NCBI RefSeq assembly: GCF_000499385.1
Contig: NW_013655028.1
Location: forward strand, 1 to 61,269
DNA: 61,269 nt
Reading direction: 5' to 3'
From: Eimeria necatrix
Lineage: Eukaryota > Apicomplexa > Conoidasida > Eucoccidiorida > Eimeriidae
The number at the start of each line of letters is the position of its first letter. The first letter of the stretch is position 1. The notes beneath the pieces are model-generated. The model searched no databases. It had not been told where the DNA came from and was given only the letters and a program-made list of their open reading frames with translations. This document shows, one piece after another, positions 1-11,975 of this stretch. The position numbers were made by a program, and so were the translations under genes.

Positions 1-692
1 GCTTGCTGCTCATCTATGCAAGTAAGTACTTGCATATTTGCCTGCGCGTGCTGATGCGTATTGAAACGGATACGTGGCAAGCGGAACTTCACAAAAGTTC
101 CGGCAGTTCCCTCCAGCCTGTATGCTAGCCACGCGGCGTGCAAGGACACAATTGCATAACCAACATCGTAGTTTGATTCCGTCGGGCTGCCCCACACCAA
201 TGTCTACCATGGGAAATGCGCGCAAGGAACGCTACGCCCTTTGTCTGCTGCTACTGCAACAGCAACAGGCACAGCTGCAGTGGCCAGCAGGGCGCACTGC
301 TGTGCAGCGCTCATAGGGGCCTCTCCTGATGCCTCAGTTTGCAAACAGCAAATCAAGAAACCATCTTGGTGCAAGAAGCCAGCTTGGTGCTGCTGCAATT
401 GCTGCAGCTGCTTCAAAATAGCCGCGCACACAGAAGCGGCAGCAAGTTCTGCTACTGCTGTTACTTCTTATAAGCAGCAGCACCGCCTGCTGCTATGAAT
501 CACAGAAGACTCTGCTGAGCTCGTCGGCAGCAGCGGCAACTGGTACTACTTGTTGCAGCCTGAATCTGCTGCTCATTAAGGCAAATTCAAGGCGCGGCAA
601 GCAGCACGGAAGGCTACAGCGAGCTGCAATGATTGCAACAAAAGCTGCAGCGAGCTGCAAGCAACGGCAACTGCGGCAGATGCTGCATTAGG
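1..692. other. Low-complexity flank, no gene supported
   Basis: This stretch holds scattered GCA/CTG triplet runs and short open frames that conflict with one another in several frames. I see no splice-consistent or family-like reading frame. It lies downstream of the acyl-CoA synthetase stop codon, so it probably holds that gene's 3' UTR and spacer. Confidence 0.5.
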
Positions 693-3600
693 CTAAAGCT
701 TACAGCCAGCTCCGCTTCCTTGAAGGCAAGGGGGGTGGGGCTGCAGGTACATTTGGTCGATGATGTCTTCGTACATTTTCGTTACAACTTTCCTGCGTAG
801 TTTTAAAGTGGCAGTCAGCTCACCGCCAGCGACTGAGAAGTCCACCGGCAGTACCCGCCAAGCGAGCACTCGCTGTGCCCTGCAGCAGCAGCAGCAGAGC
901 AGATGCATCAGCAGCAAGAGATGCAGCAGCAGCAGCAGAAGAGATGCTGCAGCAGCTGCGGTTGACGTGATTCGCAAGACGGGTTGGGAGATAGTGTCAG
1001 CGGGCACAGCCTGCGCGTTACCAGGCCGGCTCTAGAAGCTGAAGTGATAAATAAAATGTATGCGTTAAGCTAAGTAACAGCAGATGGCAGTCAACGAGAA
1101 GGCGCAAGGCGTCTGGCAGCAGCAACAGCAACAGCAGCGGCCTAGGCTCACCTAGAAACTGCACGTTTGTTGGCCCTCTCGAGCCCCTGTAAGACGAGTT
1201 TGTTGACTACGGGGTCTTCTGCTGCTTGGGCAGTCGTTTTGCTGGTGCTGCCCAGTGGCTCTATGACTCGCAGCACCTCTTCGGCGAGGACTTCCGTGGG
1301 GGCGTCATCCTTGTCTTTTTCTGTGTGCAGGCAGATAAGCACCGACAGGAACTTCTTGCGGTCGCCCACCACCATACAGTTGGAGACGAAGGGCAGTTCC
1401 TGTCTTATAGTGCTCTCTATGAGGACGGGAGCAACATTTTCCCCGCCTGCTGTGATCAGCAGCTCCTTGGCCCTGCCAGTGATGAAGATGAATCCGTCTT
1501 TGTCGACTCGACCCAAGTCGCCAGAATGCAAGAAACCCTGCGGATCCACGGCCTCCATGGTAGCCTTATCGTCTCCCAAATAGCCCATAAATATGTTTCG
1601 TCCGCGAAAGCATATTTCCCCCTCGCCTTCACTATTTGGGTTCAGAATCAGGGTGTCTGTGCCGGGAAGCGAATGGCCTATGCTGCCCACTTTGAACCTG
1701 CAGCGCAGCACGACCAACAGCAGCACAGCAGCACAATAAGATAAAAGACGCTGATAAATACACAACAACCAGGAACAGCAGATTAGGCGCATGCTTCCGA
1801 ATATGAATGCTCACACACGGATGTGTATCATGCGCGCAACTGTGTATTTAGTCGCTAAAGCAAAAAATACATAGAGGTCAGAACGCGAAAAAAAGAAAAA
1901 GTGTCTGCCCAAGTAAAAGGCTGAGACGGGACAAAAGCACGTAAAAGGAAAAACCGAAATACGGCGAAGAGAAGCGGACGGTGGAGAGGTTCAACGCGAG
2001 ACAAGATAGGCTCCAGATAAAGACAAACAGAACAATATTCCACAAGAAAGAATCCGCAAGTCAAGCACAAGAGTGGCAAGACCCTCCTCCAGTGGGCAAT
2101 ATCTATTCTGCCGTGGAGCTGACCATCCGGGGGAAGGCGCAATGAATGTTTGGGGGCCCGTGCTTTCGCTGAGCCCGTAGAGGGAGTTGATGGGCATGCC
2201 GAGAGAAAGGAAGTACTTTTGCGTCTCGGGGTCAATGGGGGCTGCGCAGCTGCCCCAGGCGTTGCACTTGTCGAAGCCGAGAGCCTTGCGCACCTGGTGC
2301 AGCACGAGCTTGTTGACAGGAGTGAAAGCCCAGGGGGCCCGCCGGCCCTCGAGAAGCGCGCAGGCTCCCTCATATCCGATTTCTTTGGCTGCAGTGGAGA
2401 GGCGGCGGCGCCAGTGGCTGCCCCTGGCCCCGAATTCCTTGAGCTTCTGCTCAATCTTTTCCCAAATCCGGGGAACTCCCAGAAACCAGGTGGGCCGCAC
2501 CTTCAGCAGCGTGTACAGCAGCGTGCCCCGCAGCACGTCGGGGCGCGCGAAATAAACCGAAGTGCCCATGATCAGGGGCGCCACGAGGTCCACTATTTGG
2601 GCCGCCACGTGAGACAGAGGCAGCAGCGAAACGATGCGGTCTTGGGGGCTGAGCGAGACGATCTGGGCCATGAGGCTGGCGGTCCAGGTCAAGTTGTCGT
2701 GAGAGAGCATCACCCCCTTGGGAGGGCCAGTGGTCCCGCTGGTGTACACGATGCAGCAGCAGGCTCCCGGCTTCTGCCGCTCCATCCGCGCAGAAAGTGC
2801 ACTTTCTTTCACAGCTCGGCCCGAAGCAAGAAAATCGTCGAAAGAAACGACAAGCCCGTCGCTCGCGAGGCTGGCGGGGATGCGGTCGCGGTACACCACG
2901 ATCTGCTGCAGCACGCGGCTGCCCCCCGGCAGCAGCGGCGTCGCCTCCTGCCCCTGCTGCTGCTGCTGCTGCAGCTGGTGCTCCCTGACCGCCAGCATCT
3001 TGTGCGCGTTCTCGAGCGAGTCGACCACGGCGATGAAGCACTGCGAGTGCTCGATCACGTATTTGCATGCATCTTCATTGTTAGTGGTGTAAACGCCGAC
3101 AGAAATCCCGCCAGATATGATAGTTCCGTAGAAAGAAATGGCCCAGGCCGGGGAGTTGCAGCCCATTATGGCCACGCGGCACAGCCGGGGGGCCCCCAGG
3201 TGCAGTAGCGCCTTTGCAAAGAAACACGCGTCAGTCCAGTACCCGAACCAAGAGTAGCCGCACCACCCCGGCAGCAAATTAGGAACGTATGAGGGAGGGG
3301 AAGCAGCGAGCGGGGTGCTGCTCCCCTTAGGAAAGCAGACGCACTGGGTGCCTCCGTCATCGCCGTTTGCAGCAGGCGGCACTGCTGCAGCTGCTGCAGA
3401 CCCGTTCCCGCTGCTGCTGCTCCCGTTCCCACTGCTGCTGCTGCTGCTGCTGCTGCTGCTCGAGCACGGGTAGTGCGGCTCAAACAGCAGCGCCGGCTCG
3501 GAACCAAAGCGACGCACGCAGTCCGCGAAGAACTCCACCACTGTCTGAGCAGGGATGGCGGCCGGACCGCTGCAGCAGCAGAACGTAATAAGAAAGGATG

Positions 3601-4318
3601 AAATAATAAATAATTAACAAATAATCTTCTTTCCAAAGAAACAGACTAACAAACAAGTGGGGAAAGTGAAAGGCAAGGAACACGCAGAAACAACTCAAGC
3701 AGGCAGCATCACGCGAGGGCCAAAAAAGGCATTCGTTAGCTCTGCTAAAACTGGTAGCAGCAAAGTGCTGCTAGCTCTGCTGCTCCTCCTCCTGCCTATG
3801 CTGCTGCATATCAAGCAAATGCTGCTGCTGATGCCGTAGCTGCTGCAGCTCGTGGTGCTGGTGCTGCTGCAAGCTACAGCTGCTGCTTTTGCAAGCGGCA
3901 CGTTTTGTGCGGCCACAAGAAAGTGCAGCGCATAAATAAGCACTGGCATGGGGTGCAGCAGCAGAAGCATTAGCCGTTGCTGCTGCTGCTGCGTGTCTTG
4001 CTGTTGCTGCTGAATTAAAAGGGGGGCTAACCTTTCTGCTACCTTGACGGGAAGCTCGACATCTACGTCTGTGGTCCATACTAGATCTTTGCCTGCTTTG
4101 ATCTTTTCCTTCAGCTCTGTAGACAAGGGCTCAACGTGCAGAGGGCGGCCGACCCCCAGCTGCTGCTGCTGCTGCTGCAGCGCAGCGTCTCTGTTGCGTA
4201 AGACCTGGTTGATAGACACCTGAATGTTGGTGGCCGTCGAAAAGTCCTTGCTCTCGTGAGGCTGAATGTATCTCCCTGGCACGGGCAGGGTGAGGCAGTC
4301 AATGGTAACGCCACTCAT
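693..4318 (-). CDS. Long-chain acyl-CoA synthetase, bubblegum (ACSBG) type, 4 exons
   Basis: AMP-forming ligase that activates long-chain fatty acids to acyl-CoA via an acyl-adenylate. Exons (minus): 4318-4043, 3544-2124, 1697-1152, 879-693. Phases close to an 809-residue protein. Seen: VWTTD and TVVEFFADCVRRFG near the N-terminus; the ATP-loop motif YTSGTTGPPKGVMLSH at about residues 359-374; YGLSEST at about 548-554; GYLGDD and LHSGDLGRVDKDGFIFITGRAKELLITA in exon 3; and a C-terminus of AQRVLAWRVLPVDFSVAGGEL followed by a lysine/arginine-rich segment. Order and spacing fit ACSBG-type synthetases better than classical ACSLs. Poly-Ser and poly-Gln inserts (about residues 120-140 and 283-290) interrupt the fold. 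The ATG at 4318 is the first in frame. The frame at 3541 opens on GTG, so an upstream exon is required. The 3' splice sites at 1698 and 880 fall at (CTG)nCAG tracts. No signal peptide is obvious. The exon 1-2 join is the least certain. Confidence 0.9.
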
Positions 4319-5332
4319 TGTCTGAGGGCTGTGGCGGCGCAGCTGCTGCGTTGAGGCAACTTGCTGATATCTGAGTCCACCCTGCCGACAGGCGGACGGG
4401 TTTGGCCTCAAGGAGAAGCCAGAGGGGTCCGCGCAGACAGGGACCTCCCACGGCGGAGTGGAGGCGAGGGGCGCTGCTGCTGCTGCGGCTATCGCTGCCG
4501 GTGTGTGGCTGCTGCTGCCGCTCTGCGGGACTTCCTAGGGTTAAACTCGTGAATGAGGCGCAGCAAAGGCACCTTTGCCACGCCGGACCTTTGGCAAAGA
4601 GAATGAAGGATCTGCTGACGGACACTGCGTTGGAAGGCAGTAACAATAGATGGCCTCGGGATCCCCTGCAGTGGTGCTCATACACCTAAGGAAAGAAAAA
4701 AGAGGGAATAAAAGGGGGCTTTTAAGTCTATTGCTCCTGCCCGCCTGTTGTTTTCCGTGGAATTGTGCAGGGAGACGAAAGGCAGCCCAGGACCGACCGT
4801 CCTGATGCTGAAACACTACCGGCTAACTGCTCTCGGTGGTGGGGACCAACCATTGAGCTGTGAATGTCAGTTTCTGCTAAATGTCTAGTGTTTTAGTAAA
4901 TATAAATTAATTCAAGTCGAACGCAACGAAGACGCGACCAACTATGTGCCTATGCATAGCCTTGATTTCCAGAGCTGCAAATTGGCAGCGCCCTGAGCAG
5001 CAGGCAAATGACGCCTTGCCGAAATAGTTCAATCTCAGGTGTCTGACATTTAAATCATTAAATAATGAGCTCCTCATTCACTTTCCACCAACCTACTTGA
5101 CAGAAGAGCACAGGACACACGTTCCACTGTGTGTGTAAGTAGGTGCAATTTAAACGTGCACGGCGCTCGTCCAGTGCGAACAGATTTAACGTTGTTCAGG
5201 AGGGCCTGAAACGAAAGGGGAAATCCTGAATTCAAAATAACTGTCGAAACTGCACAACTTCCTGGTGTTTTTCCCCTTATAAAACAAAGCTCAGCGCTTG
5301 GAAGATACATAAAAGCGCTATGTTCGAAAGCC
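4319..5332. other. Spacer upstream of the acyl-CoA synthetase
   Basis: No convincing coding exon. The first 300 bases are GC-rich with CTG/GCC triplets and would hold the synthetase promoter and 5' UTR. From about 4880 the sequence is more balanced, without triplet runs, up to the tRNA gene. No TATA-like element is claimed. Confidence 0.4.
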
Positions 5333-5406
5333 TGGTCCCAACCGGTCTCGAACCGGCGACCTTTCGGTTATTAGCCGAATGCTCTAACCAACTGAGCTAT
5401 AGGACC
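5333..5406 (-). tRNA. tRNA-Ile(AAU): tRNA-Ile (anticodon AAU)
   Basis: On the minus strand a 74-nt cloverleaf folds fully. The acceptor stem is GGTCCTA paired with TGGGACC plus discriminator A. The D arm is GCTC/GAGC. The anticodon stem is TTCGG/CCGAA around the loop CTAATAA, with T33 and anticodon AAT (read as inosine-AU). The T arm is GCCGG/CCGGT around TTCGAGA. There is no intron, and CCA is not encoded. This is the cytosolic isoleucine acceptor for AUU/AUC codons. It stands alone between spacer sequences; no other tRNA was seen in the window. Confidence 0.95.
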
Positions 5407-5898
5407 TGGAGCGACCTCTTCTTCTCCCAGCTGTCTTCGCCGGGAAAACAAAAAAACAACAAAACCCCTGACCTCCAATGTTTCCCTAGCCTCGCCAATG
5501 CTAGATCAGGGAGAGCAGAGGAGGTAGAAGTATACAGCGGGACACAGCCCATGCAAATGATGGTCCTTTCTGGTGTCTCTGTACTTAAAATATATTCGTT
5601 CCTGTGGAATGCGCTGTACGTTTGCCGTCTGCACGATCGGTCGTGCACACTGGCGTCAATTAATTACGCACATTCCAATGTTGATGAGCACTGGACGGGT
5701 ACTTGCCCGCCCCCAGCTCCGCTGCCAGGGTCTACAGATTCAGTGAGCTTTTTTGCTGTATGACTGACTGCTGGTGTCGCTGCGATTGCTGCTGCTGCTT
5801 GTGCTGCTGCTGCGAATGTTGCTGCTGCTTCTTGCTCCGGGCACCGCACCTCCTCCTAGTGCAAATACAGCACCATAGATGGCCCAGGGAAAGTTCAT
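5407..5898. other. Spacer, no gene seen
   Basis: The segment between the tRNA and the stop codon of the next minus-strand frame carries CTG runs near 5770-5840. No splice-consistent coding frame was found. Confidence 0.4.
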
Positions 5899-7263
5899 CT
5901 ACAGAAAAAATGCTTCTGGAGGGCAGATGAAGCCTTGGGAGATGAGACTGCTTCCATCCCACCAATATTTTCTGCGCTCTTTGTGCCTGCTCTTCTTTGT
6001 GGCAGCAGTTGCTTCAGCGGCAGCAGCGACTGGTGCCGCTGCCGCTGCAGTAGCAGCCCCTGCGGCTGCGCAGTCTGCTGTTCGTTGCTTTGTGCTGCTG
6101 CTGCTGCAGTTCGCACTAGCACAGCAAGAACTGGCGACGTTGCTGCCAAAGGCGAGCGGCCGCTGCAACCACAAAGGGGCCAGCAGCAGCGAGCCCAAAG
6201 TTCCCGCTGCTAAGTTTACCCTCTCCAGCACGGCGAGCGCCTGTGGCTGTCTGCAGAGGTAAACAAACCAAAAATCAATTGCTCTGGAAATCTCCGACTG
6301 CCTTCCCTTCAGACTCCAGCAACTGAGGGCCTGCTTGCCCGAAGAAAGACACAACGCAGACATGCGAACTGCCGCCTGATACTCCACCTGCCTCTTGCTT
6401 TTCATTGAGTCCTCTTGCTCCCTGGCCTTGCTGCTCCCGCTGCTGCTGGCGGGGTCGCTGCTGCTGCTTGCAGCAGAGGCGCCCGCAGCAGCAGCGCGAG
6501 CCGCCACACCGGCCCTTTGCTCTCCCCCTAAAGCGTCCTCTAGAGGTGAGTCCAATGGCCATTCTTCGGGAGGGCAGACTGGAGCTTCATCTTCCATTCT
6601 GGGTCCTTCGGAAGTGGCGGTGGCAGTGGCTGCTTCTTTGCGCGCTGCTGCTGCAGCAGCAGCTCGCGCCTTGGCCTTCAAGTTCATGGGCAGCGGCTCC
6701 TCGCCGTCGTCGTCAAAGAGGAGAAAACGACTGTGCTCTCTCTTCTTCTCTCTGCGCCCAGCCGCCATGGTGGACTGGGCACAGGGGCAGCACCACTGGT
6801 CATCTCGCGTGAGCTCCTGGCGGGTCCAGTGGGCCGCTGTGTCCCCTATCAACTCCAGCCTCTTGTGCGGAGGCGCGTCTCGAGAAGAACGCAGCCGCCG
6901 CAGCTCCGGCCCGTTCTGTGTCTTGCTGCGGTGCTGCACCTCCAGCAGCGCCTGCACATCCAGCATCAGAGAGGCCTCAAACGCCGTCCAGACGGACCCG
7001 TGGGGCCCCCCAGCCCCTGGTGGTATTCCATTTCCGCTGTCCGGCCCAAATGCAGCAGCCAGACACATTTCGGAATACCCAGGAATATATGTAGGGTGCG
7101 CGGCGGCGGGCCTCGGCAGGGACGCCGCTGCTGCGAAGTGAGGCAGCAACAAGACAGCAGCACAAAAAGCACTCCGTGACAGAATAGAACGAAGGACATA
7201 TGTGATGCGATGCAAGGGGTTAGTGGCTACAGGTCCATGTACACGAAATGTGCGCGAGGTCAT
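5899..7263 (-). CDS. Hypothetical Ala-rich protein, unrecognised
   Basis: An uninterrupted minus-strand frame of 454 codons from an ATG at 7263. I do not recognise a family. The N-terminus has a hydrophobic stretch at about residues 28-48 (LRSILSRSAFCAAVLLLPHF) that could be a signal anchor. The middle is charged, with FLLFDDDGEEPLPMNLKAKAR near residue 180, acidic/proline patches around 225-245 and Ala/Ser tracts around 255-285. The C-terminal quarter has Ala runs followed by a basic-aromatic end (KKSRHKERRKYWWDGSS). The non-repeat parts use varied residues, which argues for real coding, but introns may be hidden in the frame. The product could be a secreted or nuclear low-complexity protein; the sequence does not decide. 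Confidence 0.5.
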   Translation of the reverse strand: MTSRTFRVHGPVATNPLHRITYVLRSILSRSAFCAAVLLLPHFAAAASLPRPAAAHPTYIPGYSEMCLAAAFGPDSGNGIPPGAGGPHGSVWTAFEASLMLDVQALLEVQHRSKTQNGPELRRLRSSRDAPPHKRLELIGDTAAHWTRQELTRDDQWCCPCAQSTMAAGRREKKREHSRFLLFDDDGEEPLPMNLKAKARAAAAAAARKEAATATATSEGPRMEDEAPVCPPEEWPLDSPLEDALGGEQRAGVAARAAAAGASAASSSSDPASSSGSSKAREQEDSMKSKRQVEYQAAVRMSALCLSSGKQALSCWSLKGRQSEISRAIDFWFVYLCRQPQALAVLERVNLAAGTLGSLLLAPLWLQRPLAFGSNVASSCCASANCSSSSTKQRTADCAAAGAATAAAAAPVAAAAEATAATKKSRHKERRKYWWDGSSLISQGFICPPEAFFL

Positions 7264-7293
7264 TTTGAAAGTGAAAAAGTGGACATTTGTGTG

Positions 7294-7707
7294 TCACTCC
7301 TGCATGTACGGCTCACCGACAGACACAGGCCGCCGTCGCCCCTGTTTGTCTTGCTGCAGGAGCGGTACTCTGTGCTGATTGTGTCGCAGACTTTGCTGCT
7401 GCTGCTGCTGCTGTTGCTGCTGCTGTTGACTCTGCTGCAATATCTGATAGTCCCGCCGCTGCTGCTGCTGCTGCTGCTGCTGCTCCCACAACTGTTGCTG
7501 GGTTGATAACACGCAGGTGGCTATGTGGCCCCCAGGAGAGTCCCATGCCTCAGGCAAGCGGCTCGCTTCTGGAGCAAGCGCCATGGGGGCTAGGCGAGCA
7601 GCGCTGAACACAGCAGTGTGCTGCAGCAGCTGCAGCTGTGATATCTTTGTCGTGGGGCAGCGATAACGAGACACGCTCTTCGCAAGAAGGTGAAGCTCAA
7701 GAAACAA
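7294..7707 (-). CDS. Gln-rich open frame, possible upstream exon
   Basis: A minus-strand frame ending at 7294, only 30 bases from the start of the 5899-7263 frame. It opens on TTG rather than ATG. It contains two poly-Gln tracts (12 and 8 residues) between ordinary-looking segments such as LAPEASRLPEAWDSPGGHIATCV. It could be a separate small gene, a 5' exon of the next frame, or a by-product of the CAG runs. No family is recognised. Confidence 0.2.
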   Translation of the reverse strand: MFLELHLLAKSVSRYRCPTTKISQLQLLQHTAVFSAARLAPMALAPEASRLPEAWDSPGGHIATCVLSTQQQLWEQQQQQQQQRRDYQILQQSQQQQQQQQQQQQSLRHNQHRVPLLQQDKQGRRRPVSVGEPYMQE

Positions 7708-10398
7708 TTGCAGTCAAGGCACAGGCCCGGTGCTGCCTGAAGTGCAGTGACTGCATCGATGCGGAGTGATACACACACCACGAAAGCCTACAGTGCCACA
7801 CACAGGCTACTGAATTAGACTAAACCCCACACAAACAAACACACTCCTTCAGGAATATGAATTTGCTGAGTCAGAAAAGCCCTGCGAACATACGTGAGCC
7901 GCAGCAGCAGCTGTAGCGACAGCAGCAGCAGCTCAGCAACCGGTGGACCAGCAAGGCCTAGCTAGTAAAGGATTCTGTTCGGGCGGGCAGTAGCTGCACC
8001 ATTAGATCACACAAACCAAATATTTCTTTCCTACAATTAAAGTGAAGGAAGTGAAAACAAATTGTGTCACCTTCCTTACAAATACGCAGCATTTGGGGCC
8101 ACCAAGGTTCGATAAGTATGAGGCAGGTGTACAACGTAGACCTGCTGTCTATGCTCTTTGCGCTTCCCTACGACTTGTATCACACGAAAATCAGTTTGTT
8201 AATTGACTTCTAAACCGTGTTTGATAGGAAGACAGCAACAGAGAGTTCATTTTCCGGCTAGGTCCTCGCTAGACTGTGCCAGCCTACCTGGAAGCCTCTC
8301 ACAGGCGTCGCGTATTCCCAGTATAGAAGCTGAGTTGCGAAGAGGCTCCTGTCTCATCCACTTTCCATTCCAAAACACTAATTCAACTCTTCTGTCTCAC
8401 ACTGAAGATGATTAGAAGGAAGGAAAATCGGGGAAGCACCAGCTCGCCTCGGGTTGCGTGGCTCTCAATTTTGCAAGAAATGAAGCCTTGTCATCCAGGC
8501 TACAGGCAAACAGGCTTGATATTTAGGCAATACAAATAAGCAGCAATTGAGCCACAGCGTGGAGCATTGAACTTCGGCATGCAGCGCTGTGATCTCCCAG
8601 CTACCTGCGCAATGCAGCTTGCAGGATGTCCTGCAAGCGACAAGCAATATAAGGGAACACCAGAAAATGAGACATCGCGGATGGCACTGCAAGTCACGCT
8701 AACTGGGAGCTAGCTGGGGCCCCGCAGCTACATGCATATACGTACGCGCCAGGTGGATATTAATCAGAAGGGTAAAGCAAACTGATGGCGCCCTATTTAA
8801 CTAAACTGCAGAGAAGGCGCTACCATGGCGCCCCGGCCGCGGCACTGGCTACGCTGAAACCAAACTGTGCTGATTTCCTTTCCCTCATATATCGACTAGA
8901 GCGGTATTTTTTTTTAGCCCCAATTGGGGGATTTTAGGGGAAGATGTTGGGTTCCAGACCGGGTCCCTATGTAGTCGCAGCTGTGAGAGTGCAGTATACC
9001 ACATTTTAAGGGCACCTTTCGATGTCTTATGGCATAGACAAACCGGCTAAGCGCTGCAAGACCCTAGCGCCAGTGGCCTTACTAAATCACTTTTAAGAGC
9101 AAATGGAGCCAGAAAGGCTAGGACAGCGCAATTCAAGGAGTCTTAAATGCACTTAGTGGCTAGAGAAGGCTGGGATCAGTGTTTAAAGCAGAGAAGGCTT
9201 CAAAATTTAGCCACAGCGAAGGTCTTCAGGAGCCAAAATTCGCGGCCAGTAAAGGCTTCTTTTGGGGCCCAAACGAGTCCATTTTGCCGTCCAGAAGTGG
9301 TGGATAGTGCTCGAGAGAAACTGGTTTCTACGGCAACGATTTCACTGACTAGCCTCACCAACAGTAGCGGGTCCCAAACACTAGAGAAGCCCTCTGCGGG
9401 CTGAGAGGAACACAAGAGATGCTCAGTAAAGGCGTTTAGTTTTTCTCAATGCCTTTGAGTGAACATCCAATTCAAGTTGGTGAAAGGGAATGAAGTTTGA
9501 GCTTTCTGGTGAACCTGTCCGACTCTTCCGCAGATCACGTTTCCCCCAGTGTCCTCAAAGGGAACGAGCTCTGCACTGGCAGCTAAGAGCCCTCCTAATT
9601 TGCTTTAGTTATTTCTTAATTGCATTCGTTCTACAGACAGTGCGCGCTGTGCACTTGACAGGAACTGCAAAGACCAGTCACTGCCAGTAAGTACAGGCGA
9701 GCCAAAACCTAGGGCTTCACGGATAGCTCAGCCTCTAAGTGAGTTGCTGGAAGCCTTAATAAAAAATTAACCTCTTATAGATCATCAATTTTATTGCGTT
9801 TAGAGCGAAAGTTGTCGCTTCTTCGCAGTGCAGCAAATTGCGAGTGCCCTTGCTGTAAAGGTGTCAGGTGTATGAACGCGAGGCAGCAGAAACTCTGGTT
9901 TCACTAAGCTCACAGTCTACCCCTAGCTTGACATTTTTTGGCCAGACCGCCGCATGCATGCAAGTCAGTGAGGTCTCAAAAGCTGAGAAGGAAGCCTTCG
10001 GCGGGACAAAGTTGATTGGGATTTGCTGCAGCTTGGGGAAGCCGCACTGGATGCGAAAATCAAATTGCTATTCCTCTGCAGCTGCTGCGGGAGCAGCAAA
10101 GTGCCTCTGCTGCGCTGCACTTCCCCTGAGCCTGCCTAATTTCCCTGTGGCAAGGAGAGGTGACGGGGGAGCCATCAGCAGCACCTGCAGCAACTTTTGC
10201 TGCTTGCCTTTGTTGCTGGGATAGCCTCAAACTCGGAACGGTAGCGCTCTACATACCTACTGCTTGAAGTGTACATACACTGAGCAGTCGGTAATTCACA
10301 GAGTGAAGCAGCTGGGACGCACCAGCAGCACCTGCTGCTGCCCCTGCTATCGGTGCCTTTGCTGCTTTTGCTGCCACTGCTGCTGACGCTGCAGCAAA
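7708..10398. other. Spacer, no conserved gene seen
   Basis: From about 7760 to 9900 the sequence is largely free of triplet runs and has no long frame on either strand. A 12-bp palindrome ccccaattgggg lies near 8918. CTG/GCA runs return after 10080. One copy of the dispersed GTGTA/TACAC palindrome is at 10268-10281. Confidence 0.4.
10268..10281. repeat. Dispersed palindrome copy AGTGTACATACACT
   Basis: Six-base arms AGTGTA/TACACT around CA. It is the only member of the family outside 42.5-59.5 kb and the most degenerate of the complete ones. Confidence 0.6.
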
Positions 10399-10791
10399 TC
10401 ACTGGTAGTTTTCTTTCTCTGCAGCAGCCCGCCTTAGGAAGTCTGCTCTGTGTCTCTGTGCTGCTACTATCATTTCGGCTAAGAGCTCAGGGGCCCAGCT
10501 CTCTTCGCATAGGCGGGTTAGCAGCAGCAGCACAGAAGTCTGAAGCCCTCCTCCGGCTGCTGCTGCTCCTCCAGGTGTTGCTGCTGCTACTGCTGTCTTC
10601 CCATGTGAATCCCTAGCAGGCAGGAGGTGGCAAGCAACTTCGAGCAAGACACGAAAAGAGGCCCTGGCCCTCTCAAGATCATCTGCTGAAAATCCCCCTG
10701 CGCCACCTTCAGCTCCTGCTGCTGCTGCTGCTGTAGACCCTGCAGCTGCCGCTCCTGCAGCACGAGCAGGGGGGGCCCCGGGGAACCCCAT
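10399..10791 (-). CDS. Hypothetical Ala-rich exon or small gene
   Basis: A frame of 130 codons from an ATG at 10791. A Gly/Ala/Pro-rich N-terminal third is followed by helical, charged sequence (FSADDLERARASFRVLLEVA, then LTRLCEESWAPELLAEMIVAAQRHRADFLRRAAAEKE). The helical part looks like ordinary protein rather than repeat translation. Further minus-strand open segments up to 11723, including one near 10807-11016 with ELNAVETIFSVSPEERIACCSG, suggest a multi-exon gene divergent from the DCAF4-like gene. I could not fix the joins. No family is recognised. Confidence 0.35.
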   Translation of the reverse strand: MGFPGAPPARAAGAAAAGSTAAAAAGAEGGAGGFSADDLERARASFRVLLEVACHLLPARDSHGKTAVAAATPGGAAAAGGGLQTSVLLLLTRLCEESWAPELLAEMIVAAQRHRADFLRRAAAEKENYQ

Positions 10792-11975
10792 ACTACAGTT
10801 GCCTTCCTATGTTGCTGGGCTGCGATGTCCTGGGAATGCTATTGCTCCTGAGCAGCACGCAATCCTTTCTTCAGGTGACACTGAAAATATTGTTTCAACC
10901 GCGTTCAACTCTGCTGCTGCTGCTCTTGCGGCTGCTGCTGCGGGGGCTGGAAGTGCTTCTTCTCTTTGCTGTGTGGTCATGAACGCCTGCTGCTGCACGA
11001 GGTGGCACAGGAGCATTAAGGCTGAAGTGTCTAGGCGCTCTGCTGCAGTGACTGGAGGAGCAGCTGCTGCTTTTGCTGCTGCAGCGCGTGGAGGAGTCGC
11101 TGCTGCTTTTGCTGCTGCACTCGTTCCTGACGCCGGCTTCTGCTGCCGACACTCAAGATACTGCAGAGTTCTCCCGTATCAGCCGCCGAAATTTTTGCAG
11201 GAGGAAACAAATAATATAGGATTATATCTTGAGTTGTATCTCTTTTCCCTGCTGCTGCTGCTACTTCAGCCGATCTGGTGGGTGGCACCACCTTTGCAGG
11301 GGCCCCTCTGCTGAGGGCCTCGAAGAACTGCCCTTAGCAAAGAGCCCCGGGGCCCCTTGCTTACCCTTGTTGGTTCTTCTTGTGTTATATTATTGAAAAC
11401 AAAGCGTAGTCATAAAGAAAAGAAGAAAACAAATAGAAGCTGCATTTCAGCAGTGATAGTGGCAGCCGATGGAGCAGAAGGCGCTGTGCAGTGGTGGACC
11501 AAACAATGCAGCAACGCCCTTCTGTGGATCCAGTTTTGCTCCGGCTGCTGCAGCTGCCATTCAGCTTTGAAGTTTGACATCTCGTTAAGTGGAACAGCAG
11601 CAGCAGAGGTGCAGCTGCTGCTCCGGCGCGTGCAAACCCATAAGTTACCGCTCGCGGAGCGCTGCTGGCGTCGCCAGCTGCTGCTGCACCTGTCGGCGCT
11701 CCTATTGCGCCTCTTATTGGCATGGTAAAGAGCAGCAGCTCTCTTCGTAGCGACTTAGCCGCAGCGGCAACAGCATGGAGCAGCTGGAGCGACGCGCAGT
11801 GTCAGCAACGGCAAAATGCAGCAGCAGAAGCAGCAGGCAGTCGCCGCATCAGCAGCATTTTGCTGAGCCGATGCTGTGCCTTCAAACCTTGTAGGCACCT
11901 CTGCAGCTGGCGGCTGTTGAACAGCAAAAGTTTGAACTGCAGCTTGGGGTAGTGGACTCTCTTGAATGCTGCAAA
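10792..11975. other. Region of possible 5' exons, divergent to DCAF4-like gene
   Basis: Holds overlapping CAG-derived frames on both strands. A minus-strand ATG at 11723 starts a frame whose first 40 residues (MPIRGAIGAPTGAAAAGDAS and onward) look plausible as an N-terminus, with a GTAACT donor about 90 bases in. If real, it would share a ~250-bp divergent promoter with the plus-strand gene starting at 11976. Confidence 0.25.
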